A stretch of DNA of 21,019 nucleotides from an uncultured Chthoniobacterales bacterium. GTDB taxonomy: Bacteria > Verrucomicrobiota > Verrucomicrobiia > Chthoniobacterales > UBA10450. The stretch spans positions 1-21,019 of the forward strand of contig CATPAW010000113.1 of assembly GCA_955652255.1 (NCBI GenBank), written 5' to 3'. Under the pieces are notes generated by a model. It saw nothing but the letters and a program-made list of their open reading frames with translations, made no database searches and was not told the DNA's origin. The position numbers and the translations under genes were made by a program. This document shows, in pieces, positions 5,541-12,936 of the stretch; positions within the stretch are counted from its first letter, which is position 1, and every line of letters starts with the position of its first letter.

Positions 5541-8417
5541 TTACTGCGCGAGCAACTGCCGCAAAACAAACGGCAAGATGCCGCCGTGCTTGTAATAATC
5601 GACTTCGATGGGGGTATCGATGCGCAGCTTCACCGGCACGGAACGGGATTGTCGATCCTTGCCTTGAATCTCTAGCGTTAGATGCTGGCCTGGGTGAATT
5701 GCATCGGACAAATCGGTAATCGAGAAAGTTTCCGAACCATCGAGCCCGAGCGATTGCGCGGTCGTTCCATCGACAAACTGCAATGGCAACACGCCCATGC
5801 CGACAAGGTTCGAGCGGTGAATTCGCTCGAAACTCGCGGCCACCACCGCTTTGACGCCTAACAAACGCGTTCCTTTCGCCGCCCAATCGCGCGAGGAGCC
5901 GGTTCCGTACTCGTGACCAGCTAAAATTATGAGCGGCGTTTTCGTCTCCGCATATTTCATCGCCGCATCGAAGATCGACATCTGCTCGCCGGTTTCCGCT
6001 TTCCGGTTTCCGAAATATTTAGTCACGCCGCCTTCCGTTCCAGGCACCATCAAATTTTTGATTCGCACATTCGCGAACGTTCCGCGCGTCATGACGAGAT
6101 CGTTTCCGCGTCGGCTACCGTAGCTGTTGAAATCTTGCGGCTCAATTCCGCGCGACATCAAATACTCGCCTGCCGGCGAAGTGGCCTTGATTGCACCCGC
6201 CGGCGAAATGTGGTCGGTCGTCACTGAGTCGCCAAAAATTCCGAGCGCACGCGCCCCGGTGATATTGCCGATCTTGCCGGTCGACATCGAAAAATTTTTG
6301 AAGAACGGCGGCTCGTGGATGTAATCGCTCTTGTCATCCCACTGATAGATATCGCCCGTGCTGGAGGGAATTTCGTTCCATTTCGGGTTTTGATCGGCGA
6401 AATCGCGGTAAAGTTTGCGGAAAATTTCCGGCTTGAGCGCCGATTGCATCGCGTCGCGAATTTCGGTTAGCGACGGCCAGAGATCGCGCAGAAAAGTTTC
6501 TTTGCCATGTTTATCGGTGCCGATGGGCTCACGTGAAAGATCGACATCTACCCGTCCGGCCAACGCGAATGCGACCACCAGCGGCGGCGACATGAGAAAG
6601 TTCGCTCTGATGTTTTGGTGCACGCGCGCTTCAAAGTTTCGATTTCCCGAAAGCACCGAGGCCGCGACCAGATCGTGATCGTAGATCGCCTTCTCGATCT
6701 TCGGATGGAGTGGGCCGGAATTGCCGATGCAGGTTGTGCAACCGTAACCAACGAGGTTGAACCCAAGTTGATCGAGATATTTTTGCAGTCCAGTTTTTTG
6801 GAGATAATCGGAAACGACGCGCGAACCTGGCGCGAGCGAAGTTTTTACCGCGGGATCGACATGCAATCCGCGCTCGACCGCCTTTTGCGCGAGCAATCCC
6901 GCTGCCAGCATCACGCTGGGATTGCTCGTGTTCGTGCAGCTCGTGATGGCCGCGATCAGGACGCTGCCGTGACCGATCCGGCTTTGACCATGGTGGAAAG
7001 GGTCGGCGGCCGAATCTGTCAATTCCTTGGCTGTGTCCGGTGTCGGCCGATTTGTTACCATTTCGGCTTTGTTGCGCTCCTCGCCAGGTTCCATACCTAA
7101 CTCGGACCTGTCGGTTGATGGCATGTCGCCGTCGCCCGGCGCCGTTCCATTCAACTGCACCAAATGTTTCGCGCCAAGATCGACACCTTCTTTGCCGTAG
7201 CCGCCGTCTTTAACCGGCTTTCGCAGCAGCGAGCGAAACGTTTCGCCAAGGGCGGGAAGATTGATCCGATCTTGCGGTCGTTTCGGCCCCGCCACGCCCG
7301 GCTGGACGTCGCTGAGATTCAATTCGAGATCGACGCTGTAACCGATCTCGCCCTTGCGCGGCATCCCAAACATTTTTTGCGCGCGAAAATAATTTTCGAA
7401 CGCCGCGCACTGCTCATCGGTGCGCCCGGTCGCTCGCAAATAATTTACCGACTCTTGATCGACCGGGAAATATCCCATGGTCGCGCCGTACTCGGGCGAC
7501 ATGTTTCCGATCGTTGCCCGATCGGGAACGGGAAGCGACGCCGCGCCTTCGCCATAAAATTCGACGAATTTTCCAACGACTTTTTGCGCACGCAGCATTT
7601 CTGTGATGTGCAACACGAGATCGGTCGCGGTGACGCCTTCGCGCAATTGCCCGGTCAGGTGCACGCCGACGACTTCCGGTGTTAAAAAATACACGGGTTG
7701 CCCGAGCATTCCCGCTTCCGCTTCAATTCCGCCTACGCCCCAGCCAACCACGCCGAGTCCGTTAATCATGGTCGTGTGTGAATCGGTCCCGACCAGCGTG
7801 TCGGGATAAAAAATTTCGCGATTGTCGATCTTGGCGTGCAGCACCCCTTTTGCGAGGTACTCCAAATTGACTTGATGAACGATCCCAATGCCCGGCGGGA
7901 TCAGTTGGAAAGTGCTGAAGGCTTGCTGTCCCCATTTTAAAAACTGGTAGCGCTCGCGGTTCCGTTTGAATTCCATTTCCAAATTCAAACGGAGCGCCTG
8001 CGCCGACCCGAAAAAATCGACCTGCACGGAGTGATCGACGACAAGATCGACCGGCACCAGCGGCTCGATGATTTTCGGATCGCCGCCGAGTCGCTTCACC
8101 GTGCTGCGCATCGCGGCAAGATCGACAACCAGGGGCACGCCGGTGAAATCCTGAAGAACGATTCGCGCGACGACAAACGGGATTTCTTCATTCGCCGGCT
8201 TCTTCGCGTTCCACCTCGCCAGCGTCTCGACATCTTTGTGCCGCGCTTTCTTGCCATCGCAATTGCGCAACACCGATTCGAGCACAATCCGGATGCTGAC
8301 CGGTAGACGTGAAATTTTGCCGATCCCCTGGTCCTCCAGCGCCGGCAGCGAATGCAAAAATCCTTCGCGGCCCTTGCCGGCGTCGAATTTCTTCAGGGTC
8401 TTAAATTCGTCGGTCAT
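5541..8417 (-). CDS. acnA: Aconitate hydratase A
   Basis: Aconitase interconverts citrate and isocitrate through cis-aconitate in the TCA cycle, in the cytoplasm, using a [4Fe-4S] cluster. The 958-residue product shows the AcnA pattern: TLVGTDSHTTMINGLGVVGW, GGIEAEAGMLGQP, the cluster ligands in SCTNTSNPSV (about residue 492) and GYGCTTCIGNSG (about 560), and the C-terminal swivel domain with GHEYGTGSSRDWAAKG and RIHRSNLVGMGVLPLQF. E. coli AcnA has about 890 residues; the surplus here is mainly an insertion of roughly 55-60 Pro/Gly/Glu-rich residues at about 415-475, just before the first cluster Cys. The ATG at 8417 begins MTDEFKTLKKFDAG, a sensible N terminus. It reads alone, 91 bp after the peroxiredoxin gene, with an inverted repeat between. 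Confidence 0.97.
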   Translation of the reverse strand: MTDEFKTLKKFDAGKGREGFLHSLPALEDQGIGKISRLPVSIRIVLESVLRNCDGKKARHKDVETLARWNAKKPANEEIPFVVARIVLQDFTGVPLVVDLAAMRSTVKRLGGDPKIIEPLVPVDLVVDHSVQVDFFGSAQALRLNLEMEFKRNRERYQFLKWGQQAFSTFQLIPPGIGIVHQVNLEYLAKGVLHAKIDNREIFYPDTLVGTDSHTTMINGLGVVGWGVGGIEAEAGMLGQPVYFLTPEVVGVHLTGQLREGVTATDLVLHITEMLRAQKVVGKFVEFYGEGAASLPVPDRATIGNMSPEYGATMGYFPVDQESVNYLRATGRTDEQCAAFENYFRAQKMFGMPRKGEIGYSVDLELNLSDVQPGVAGPKRPQDRINLPALGETFRSLLRKPVKDGGYGKEGVDLGAKHLVQLNGTAPGDGDMPSTDRSELGMEPGEERNKAEMVTNRPTPDTAKELTDSAADPFHHGQSRIGHGSVLIAAITSCTNTSNPSVMLAAGLLAQKAVERGLHVDPAVKTSLAPGSRVVSDYLQKTGLQKYLDQLGFNLVGYGCTTCIGNSGPLHPKIEKAIYDHDLVAASVLSGNRNFEARVHQNIRANFLMSPPLVVAFALAGRVDVDLSREPIGTDKHGKETFLRDLWPSLTEIRDAMQSALKPEIFRKLYRDFADQNPKWNEIPSSTGDIYQWDDKSDYIHEPPFFKNFSMSTGKIGNITGARALGIFGDSVTTDHISPAGAIKATSPAGEYLMSRGIEPQDFNSYGSRRGNDLVMTRGTFANVRIKNLMVPGTEGGVTKYFGNRKAETGEQMSIFDAAMKYAETKTPLIILAGHEYGTGSSRDWAAKGTRLLGVKAVVAASFERIHRSNLVGMGVLPLQFVDGTTAQSLGLDGSETFSITDLSDAIHPGQHLTLEIQGKDRQSRSVPVKLRIDTPIEVDYYKHGGILPFVLRQLLAQ

Positions 8418-8440
8418 TTTTCTCGCACAACGGTCACGAC

Positions 8441-8498
8441 GGACACAAAGGACTCAGAGTTAATTGTTTTAGATCGAACCGTTATTGCCTTTGTGTCC
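8441..8498. repeat. 11-bp inverted repeat in the prx-acnA gap
   Basis: GGACACAAAGG (8441-8451) and CCTTTGTGTCC (8488-8498) are perfect complements separated by 36 bases. The left side is preceded by CGCACAACGG and the right is followed by TTTGTGCG, so both flanks are copies of one degenerate unit. A related stretch (CGCACAACGGCCGCAAAGGA) lies at 9658-9677. It may form a weak terminator or processing hairpin after prx. Confidence 0.55.
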
Positions 8499-8508
8499 TT
8501 TGTGCGAA

Positions 8509-9003
8509 TCATTTCAGCTCCGCCAGCTTCGTTTTGATCTTGTCGAAATTCGGCAACTGCTTCGCGTCGTCCTTGCTCTCGGCGTATTGAATTACGCCAC
8601 TTTTATCGATGACGAAGGCGGCACGTCTCGCGACGCCACTCATGCCGAGATTCAATTGCGGAAGGAACGAGTCGTAGATCACGTCATACGCTTTCGCGAC
8701 CTTGTGCTCGTAGTCGCTCAACAGGGTCACGCCGATCTTCTCCTTTTGCGCCCACGCTTCCTGCGCAAACGGATTGTCGCCGCTGATTCCATAGACCTGG
8801 CAATTCATCTGGTCGTACTCGCGCAAGCCGTTGCCGACGCTGCACATTTCCGTCGTGCATGTGCCGGTGAACGCCATCGGGAAAAAGAGCAGCAGCGTGT
8901 TTCTTTTTCCGAAATTCTCGCTCAATTTAATCTGTTTCGGTCCATCCGCGGTTTTGGTTGAGAGAGTGAAATCTGGCGCTTTGGTTCCAACTGCAAGTGG
9001 CAT
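8509..9003 (-). CDS. Peroxiredoxin (AhpC/TSA family)
   Basis: This encodes a 164-residue thiol peroxidase that reduces hydrogen peroxide or organic hydroperoxides in the cytoplasm; no signal peptide is present. It has the N-terminal APDFTL motif and the active-site pattern P-x3-T-x2-C in FFPMAFTGTC, with the peroxidatic Cys at residue 49. A second Cys at 54 (CTTEMC) could be a resolving residue, as in BCP-type enzymes, or the enzyme may be 1-Cys like AhpE; this is undecided. VARRAAFVIDKSGVIQY is the usual C-terminal strand. The start is well supported: GGAGG lies 7 nt upstream and a promoter at 9042-9069. A role together with aconitase, whose Fe-S cluster is oxidant-sensitive, is speculation. 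Confidence 0.93.
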   Translation of the reverse strand: MPLAVGTKAPDFTLSTKTADGPKQIKLSENFGKRNTLLLFFPMAFTGTCTTEMCSVGNGLREYDQMNCQVYGISGDNPFAQEAWAQKEKIGVTLLSDYEHKVAKAYDVIYDSFLPQLNLGMSGVARRAAFVIDKSGVIQYAESKDDAKQLPNFDKIKTKLAELK

Positions 9004-9010
9004 AACGAAT

Positions 9011-9015
9011 CCTCC
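9011..9015 (-). promoter_or_regulatory. Shine-Dalgarno site of the peroxiredoxin gene
   Basis: GGAGG on the minus strand, 7 nt before the ATG at 9003, ideal spacing; it confirms the chosen start. Confidence 0.8.
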
Positions 9016-9041
9016 GGTCTGCGTTTAAGCGGGGGAATTCA

Positions 9042-9069
9042 ACTATAAGATCGACATCTAGGCGGTCAA
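9042..9069 (-). promoter_or_regulatory. Predicted sigma70 promoter of the peroxiredoxin gene
   Basis: TTGACC (9064-9069), a 16-nt spacer and TATAGT (9042-9047) lie on the minus strand about 40 nt before the start codon. Five of six bases match consensus in each box. Confidence 0.6.
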
Positions 9070-9076
9070 AAGGAAG

Positions 9077-9160
9077 ATCAAGATTCGTTGAATCGTCGAA
9101 GCGTTGAAAGTTTGCAGGCATTTACGATTTACGAATCACAGATCACGATTCACTGATCCT
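9077..9160. repeat. Degenerate short tandem motifs in divergent gap
   Basis: Two low-complexity runs lie before the DUF456 gene: GTTGAA units at about 9087-9110, and GATTTACGA / GATCACGATT units at about 9126-9157. A similar GATTT-type run occurs at 2470-2498 near the tRNAs. No function can be assigned. Confidence 0.4.
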
Positions 9161-9162
9161 CG

Positions 9163-9651
9163 ATGGAACTCTTCTGGTGGTTATTCACGATCGTGCTGTT
9201 TGCCGTTGGCCTGATCGGCACCGTTTTGCCGATCATTCCAGGAACGACCACCATTCTCGCCGCGGCGGTCATTTACCGGATGATGCTTGGCGCGGAGAAA
9301 AGCATCGGTTGGCGCAGTATTGCGGTTCTTGTTCTGCTTACGCTCGCCACCTATGCGCTCGATTTTCTGGGTGCTTATTTTGGCGCAAAATATTTCGGCG
9401 CCACCAAATGGGGAATGTGCGGCGCAATTTTCGGCGCGCTCGCCGGACTCTTCTTCGGAATCATCGGATTGTTTGTCGGCCCGGTGATCGGCGCGCTCGC
9501 CGGCGAGTTCATTGCCGGAAAGAGAATGATCGACGCTGGCCGCGCTGGCTGGGGAAGCCTGCTCGGCAATCTCGCCGGCATGATCGGCAAACTCGTGATC
9601 GCGCTCGTCATGATCACGATTTTTCTCATGACTGTGCCGCCACCCATTTGA
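9163..9651 (+). CDS. DUF456 family inner-membrane protein
   Basis: This encodes 162 residues, almost entirely hydrophobic, with about four to five membrane segments. The start MELFWWLFTIVLFAVGLIGT followed by LPIIPGTTTILAAAVIYR is the family's hallmark N terminus (first helix plus the G-x2-G-x2-LP-x-(I/L)PG motif). The middle is a Gly-rich stretch with small-residue spacing (GAIFGALAGLFFGIIGLFVG, then PVIGALAGEFIAGKRM) that resembles glycine-zipper helices, and a final helix follows. The biochemical role of DUF456 proteins is not established. The gene is divergent from the peroxiredoxin gene; the small protein at 9692 follows after 40 bases containing a partial copy of the CGCACAACGG repeat. 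Confidence 0.88.
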   Translation: MELFWWLFTIVLFAVGLIGTVLPIIPGTTTILAAAVIYRMMLGAEKSIGWRSIAVLVLLTLATYALDFLGAYFGAKYFGATKWGMCGAIFGALAGLFFGIIGLFVGPVIGALAGEFIAGKRMIDAGRAGWGSLLGNLAGMIGKLVIALVMITIFLMTVPPPI

Positions 9652-9691
9652 GAACTCGCACAACGGCCGCAAAGGACAAGGTCGCCAACTA

Positions 9692-10003
9692 ATGTTATCG
9701 GTGAGAACGGAGGTAATGGCTCGCCAACTGCTCCAAAAACAAAGAATGCGTGGTTTCCTCATCTTTCTGATCGTCGCCGGCCTGGCATATGTCTTTCTGC
9801 GCCAGAAGCAGAATGAAACGCCCCCGGCCACAGCCCAGCCCGTTGCAATGCAGTCGGTTGGAGCGAAGCCTACGCTCGCCCCGTTAACGCCGGCGCCGCG
9901 AGGTCAGGCGTCAAAATACAATTACATGAAGCGCGCGCTCGACCGCGCCCGTGACGTCACCGAACAATCGCGCGCCCGAACGCAAGAGAGCCAAGACCCA
10001 TAA
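9692..10003 (+). CDS. Small single-pass membrane protein, unknown
   Basis: This encodes up to 103 residues. One hydrophobic segment (GFLIFLIVAGLAYVFL, about residues 20-36) is followed by a Pro/Ala-rich stretch and a charged helical tail (KRALDRARDVTEQSRARTQE). The shape suggests an N-terminal membrane anchor with a short soluble tail. The start is uncertain: ATG 9692, ATG 9716 (GGAGG only 2 nt upstream, too close) and ATG 9746 are all possible. No family is recognised. It follows DUF456 in the same direction and is followed 30 nt later by the rnpB promoter. Hypothetical, but the composition looks coding. Confidence 0.55.
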   Translation: MLSVRTEVMARQLLQKQRMRGFLIFLIVAGLAYVFLRQKQNETPPATAQPVAMQSVGAKPTLAPLTPAPRGQASKYNYMKRALDRARDVTEQSRARTQESQDP

Positions 10004-10031
10004 GCACCCGTTTTCTCTCGTTCCTGATTGT

Positions 10032-10039
10032 GCTATGTT
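10032..10039 (+). promoter_or_regulatory. Predicted -10 element of rnpB
   Basis: An extended -10, TGC-TATGTT, ends 7 nt before the first paired base of the RNase P RNA, the right distance for a start near 10045-10047. No good -35 box is visible, which fits an extended -10 promoter. Confidence 0.45.
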
Positions 10040-10140
10040 ATGCGCCGATGGCAGATGATCGCTGGTGAATCGCAGGATTCGCTGGAGGAAAGTCCGAACA
10101 CCATACGGCAGCATGCCGCGTAAAACACGCGGGCGCCGTG

Positions 10141-10158
10141 GTCCCGCAGCCGCGGGAT
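10141..10158 (+). repeat. 18-nt hairpin repeat inside rnpB, copy 1
   Basis: GTCCCGC-AGC-CGCGGGAT folds as TCCCGC/GCGGGA with a 4-nt loop. It caps the stem CGCCGTG/CGCGGTG, so it extends an existing helix tip. Confidence 0.75.
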
Positions 10159-10350
10159 CGCGGTGACGGAAAGTGTCACAGAAAAGACACCGCCGGTTCT
10201 TTGGCAACAAAGGTCAGGTAAGGGTGAAAAGGCGAGGTAAGAGCTCACCGCTCGCGGAGTAATTCGCGAGGCAGGAAAAACCCCATGCGGTGCAAGACAA
10301 AACAGAGGGAGGACAGCCGGTCCGTCGATCCTCGGGTTCGTCGCATCACG

Positions 10351-10368
10351 GTCCCGCAACCGCGGGAT
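10351..10368 (+). repeat. 18-nt hairpin repeat inside rnpB, copy 2
   Basis: GTCCCGC-AAC-CGCGGGAT differs from copy 1 by one loop base. Confidence 0.75.
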
Positions 10369-10373
10369 CGGAC

Positions 10374-10391
10374 GTCCCGCCACCGCGGGAT
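10374..10391 (+). repeat. 18-nt hairpin repeat inside rnpB, copy 3
   Basis: GTCCCGC-CAC-CGCGGGAT begins only 5 nt after copy 2 and lies just before GATAAATGATC, in the place where many bacterial RNase P RNAs carry an optional extra helix. Confidence 0.75.
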
Positions 10392-10468
10392 GAGATAAAT
10401 GATCATCGCCCCGCTTCTTTGTTCGCAAAGAGCTGTGGGACAGAATTCGGCTTATCGCCGTCAAATAT

Positions 10469-10511
10469 GAAGGGCGCTTTCGGAAACGAAGCGCCCTTCC
10501 CTTTTATTTGT
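10469..10511 (+). terminator. Rho-independent terminator of rnpB
   Basis: GAAGGGCGCTT (10469-10479) and AAGCGCCCTTC (10489-10499) form a perfect 11-bp stem with a 9-nt loop, followed by CCTTTTATTTGTT. It begins a few bases after the closing helix of the RNase P RNA. Confidence 0.9.
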
Positions 10512-10541
10512 TAATGATTCGTTCCGTCTTTCCATCCGTTT

Positions 10542-10876
10542 TCATGAGTTCGCGATTTTGATCGACGACACGTTCGGAAATCCCGGCACCTTTTTTAAAT
10601 CTTCAACTGCACTGTATGGACGATGCTTAATAATGAGTTCGGCGCGTGCTAAACCGATTCCTGGAAGCATTTCTAGTTCGGCTCCAGAAGCCGTGTTGAT
10701 ATTGACGCTAAGAGACGATTTTGTCCCAGGCGTATCCACGTTCTCGTCTCGTGGGGTACATTCGCGAATCGCACTTAGAACCATCAAGACTGCGACAATG
10801 CCTGCCACGATTTTGAACCATGGAAAATCCGATGCGTCGTCCCCCGGCGCATATAGTCGCGATCTTGGATGCCCAT
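10542..10876 (-). CDS. ComEA-like helix-hairpin-helix protein with frameshift near the start
   Basis: The C-terminal part (VNINTASGAELEMLPGIGLA, then AELIIKHRPY and DLKKVPGF) is a helix-hairpin-helix domain of the ComEA type, which binds DNA without sequence preference. One membrane helix precedes it (FKIVAGIVAVLMVLSA), so the domain faces outside or the periplasm. Without a frameshift only 88 residues from a GTG at 10808 are possible, cutting into that helix. An ATG at 10876 in another frame reads MGIQDRDYMRRG, and one extra G in the G-run (plus-strand C5, 10841-10845) joins it to DDASDFPWFKIVAG. I take this as the original N terminus. It lies 34 nt after the aminotransferase gene in the same direction. 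Whether it serves DNA uptake cannot be said; no other com gene is visible. Confidence 0.7.
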
Positions 10877-10910
10877 ATGTTACGCAACAGTTAGACGGAA
10901 GGTTCGTGAT

Positions 10911-11981
10911 TCATAAGCAATCGTCTAAACATGCAAGCAGATGCGAAACGGTTTCGTCGGTTTCGTCGCCCATGTTGGAGAGGCGGAACGTTTGGCCTTT
11001 GAGTTTGCCGTAGCCGGGATCGATGACGAGGTGATGTTTTTCTCGTAGTTTTCGGGCGAGTTTCAGAACGTCGATCCCTCGATTGTTTTTTACGCACGTG
11101 AGCGTCTTTGAACGGAAGCCTTCTTCGGCGAAGAAATCGAAGCTGGCGCGGCGGACCCAGTCGTGCACAAGCGCGTTGGTGCGGACATGTCGATCAAAGC
11201 GTGCATCGAGTCCTTCCTCGAAAATTTCGTCGAGCTTCGATTGCAGCGCGTGAATGTGCGCGATGCTCGGTGTGCTTTGGGTTATCCATTCGGTTTGTTG
11301 CTTTTTGAATTCAAAGAAATCGAAATAGAAACCGCGGTTCGGAATTTTTTCGGCGCGCGCGAAGGCTTTTTCGGAAACTGAAAACAACGAAAAACCGGGC
11401 GGGAGGGCGAGCGCTTTTTGCGCGCCGGTCAGCATGACGTCGATGCCGAGCGCGTCCATGTCGATCTTGACCCCGCCACAAGATGAAACGGTATCGACGA
11501 TGAGAATGACGTCGGGATACTTCGCGAGCGTGCAGCAAATTTCTGGCAACGGATTCATCACGCCGGTTGAGGTCTCGTTGTGAATCAGCGTGACCGCGTC
11601 AAACTTTCCGGTCGCGAGCGCAAGATCGACGTCTTTATGATCGATGTGTTTTCCCCACTCGACTTGCCGCGCTTCAGCCTCTTTTCCGCAGCGCTTTGCG
11701 ACATCGAACCATTTGTCGGAGAACGCTCCGCACATGCAACAGAGCGCGCGTTTGCCGACGAGATTGCGAATTGACGCTTCCATAACGCCCCACGCCGACG
11801 AAGTGGAAAGAAAAACCGGCTGCTTCGTTCCAAAGAGTGTTTGCAGTTTCGGATGAATGCCGCGGTAAAGATTTTTAAAGTCTTCGCTGCGATGTCCGAT
11901 CATCGGGCGCCGAAACGCTTCCCAGGTTTTTTCTGAAACCTCGACCGGGCCGGGAATAAAAAGCTTATTGTGTGGAGTCAC
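10911..11981 (-). CDS. Class V PLP-dependent aminotransferase (alanine/serine-glyoxylate type)
   Basis: This encodes 356 residues of a fold-type I, class V aminotransferase that uses pyridoxal phosphate in the cytoplasm. Visible marks: LFIPGPVEVSEKTWEAF with the GHRSEDF loop near the N terminus, STSSAWGVMEA in the phosphate-binding region, HNETSTGVMNPL, the cofactor Asp in LIVDTVSSCGG, and the Schiff-base Lys in TGAQKALALPPG (about residue 189 from this start). The pattern fits the serine/alanine-glyoxylate and phosphonopyruvate-related group; substrate is not certain. The GTG at 11981 starts MTPHNKLF. A TTG at 11999 adds six residues, but those codons lie in a CGCAAATTTCGCAG-type low-complexity stretch, so I prefer GTG. 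The ComEA-like gene follows at 34 nt. Confidence 0.88.
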   Translation of the reverse strand: MTPHNKLFIPGPVEVSEKTWEAFRRPMIGHRSEDFKNLYRGIHPKLQTLFGTKQPVFLSTSSAWGVMEASIRNLVGKRALCCMCGAFSDKWFDVAKRCGKEAEARQVEWGKHIDHKDVDLALATGKFDAVTLIHNETSTGVMNPLPEICCTLAKYPDVILIVDTVSSCGGVKIDMDALGIDVMLTGAQKALALPPGFSLFSVSEKAFARAEKIPNRGFYFDFFEFKKQQTEWITQSTPSIAHIHALQSKLDEIFEEGLDARFDRHVRTNALVHDWVRRASFDFFAEEGFRSKTLTCVKNNRGIDVLKLARKLREKHHLVIDPGYGKLKGQTFRLSNMGDETDETVSHLLACLDDCL

Positions 11982-12025
11982 GGGATAAATAATCCGCAAA
12001 TTTCGCAGATGTTCGCAGTTTATTT

Positions 12026-12532
12026 CTATTTTTTGATGAAGCTGATGTCGCCGCTGCGCTCAACGCGCGCCTTCTTCACCTTCGAGATATCGTCGTCGCG
12101 CAAACTTAGGCGCATATCCTCTTCAACATCGTGCGTGGAGATATGGTTGCGGCGCATCGTTCCCAAAATGAAGTCGCCATCTTCAACGATTACTTCTGGC
12201 AGACCCTTGATGAGGGAACCGAACCAGTGCGAGTGAAAGGCGATGAAAGCGAGAAGGCGATGCAGCAGCACGAGGACGAGCCCTCCGCCGAGCGTGGCGA
12301 AAAACGCGGCGCTGCCGTTGATGGCGCGTGAGAGTACTGATGCCAGAATGACCAGCAACACTGCGTCGAACGCGGTCTTGCGCGAAAGCGATCGTTTATG
12401 GCCCACCCGAACCATAATCAGCGTGGCAATAAACACGATCACGCCGCGCAGTGAAATTTGAATAAAAGTCAAATCTCGCGGTTCCGCGCCCAAACCAAGC
12501 AATGGCCTGACAAAATTCCAGAATGCATTCAT
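12026..12532 (-). CDS. DUF421/YetF-like membrane protein
   Basis: This encodes 168 residues with three N-terminal membrane segments (around IQISLRGVIVFIATLIMVRV, AFDAVLLVILASVLSRAI and ATLGGGLVLVLLHRLLAFIA) and a cytoplasmic C-terminal domain containing GLPEVIVEDGDFILGTMRRN and DVEEDMRLSLRDDDI. The RxGxKRSLSRKTAFD loop after the first helix and the NG-SAAFFATLGGG stretch match the DUF421 (YetF) layout. YetF-type proteins are linked to spore germination and membrane functions in Bacillus, but no general role is known, and this is not a spore-forming context. The ATG at 12532 is the only sensible start. It shares a direction with the aminotransferase gene; the 44-base gap is A/T-rich. Confidence 0.85.
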   Translation of the reverse strand: MNAFWNFVRPLLGLGAEPRDLTFIQISLRGVIVFIATLIMVRVGHKRSLSRKTAFDAVLLVILASVLSRAINGSAAFFATLGGGLVLVLLHRLLAFIAFHSHWFGSLIKGLPEVIVEDGDFILGTMRRNHISTHDVEEDMRLSLRDDDISKVKKARVERSGDISFIKK

Positions 12533-12598
12533 GACTGAAAATTTTATCGCCGGAAAAAAGTTTGGCGAGTGTATGTCGATGCCTGCTCTGCAAAAATT

Positions 12599-12826
12599 CT
12601 ATTTCTTGCCACGCCCGGTTTTTGCCTGCAGTTCCTCGATCTTTCTTGAGGCGACCGCTTTCGTTAGCGTCTCGTCAAAGTCCTCGCCGGCCTCGCGGCA
12701 AAGTGTTTGCAGATAAGATCGCTGCGGGCCGGTCATGGGTTCTTCGCCGGTAGTCCACTCTTCCGGATCTTTCTCTGGGTTCTGCATCGCGGGCGTTGCT
12801 TCGTCGGGAGTCATCAAAATAAACAT
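12599..12826 (-). CDS. DUF3072 family small protein
   Basis: This encodes 75 residues. The core MTGPQRSYLQTLCREAGEDF with LTKAVASRKIEELQAKTGRG is the signature of DUF3072, a small cytoplasmic family in which a DEPMTGPQ-type motif precedes two helices; here the first part reads TTGEEPMTGPQ. Function is unknown. Length agrees with the family. ATG 12814 is an equally possible start (the protein would be four residues shorter). It is divergent from the TPR gene at 12937, with about 110 bases between in which I see no clear promoter. Confidence 0.8.
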   Translation of the reverse strand: MFILMTPDEATPAMQNPEKDPEEWTTGEEPMTGPQRSYLQTLCREAGEDFDETLTKAVASRKIEELQAKTGRGKK

Positions 12827-12936
12827 CGTTGGCGCAGGCGTGACCGGCCTTGCCGCGCTTGCGCGAAAAACCTTCGCGTGGCATAAAACGGCGCTCGCGC
12901 GGTTTCGATCGCCGAGTGTAACATCGACATCGAATC

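Larger units (their letters stand above)
10044..10464 (+). ncRNA. rnpB: RNase P RNA, bacterial type A
   Basis: The catalytic RNA of RNase P trims the 5' leader of pre-tRNAs. Conserved parts seen in order: the helix closing the molecule, GATGGC (10047-10052) with GCCGTC (10457-10462); GAGGAAAGTCCGAAC (10085-10099); GACGGAAAGTGTCACAGAAA; GGTAAGGGTGAAAAGG with GAGGTAAGAGCTCACCG (10217-10250); ACAGAATTCGGCTTATCG (10440-10457). The usual central pair CCGGG/CCCGG is here CCGAA (10094-10098) with TTCGG (10446-10450), a compensatory change that keeps the pairing. At about 420 nt it is somewhat long for type A RNA; the surplus includes three copies of one 18-nt hairpin. Ends are estimated from the closing helix, the promoter and the terminator. 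Confidence 0.95.

Noticed and set aside
7164..7685. Long open frame on the plus strand inside aconitase
   Set aside because: It is antisense to a certain gene; its composition mirrors the codon pattern of aconitase and no motif is seen. The same holds for other antisense frames over pyrH, fmt and rplM.
10351..10391. Tandem hairpins in rnpB as a start of a CRISPR-like array
   Set aside because: Only two units 23 nt apart with a 5-nt gap, inside a folded RNA; no spacers of regular length and no cas genes.
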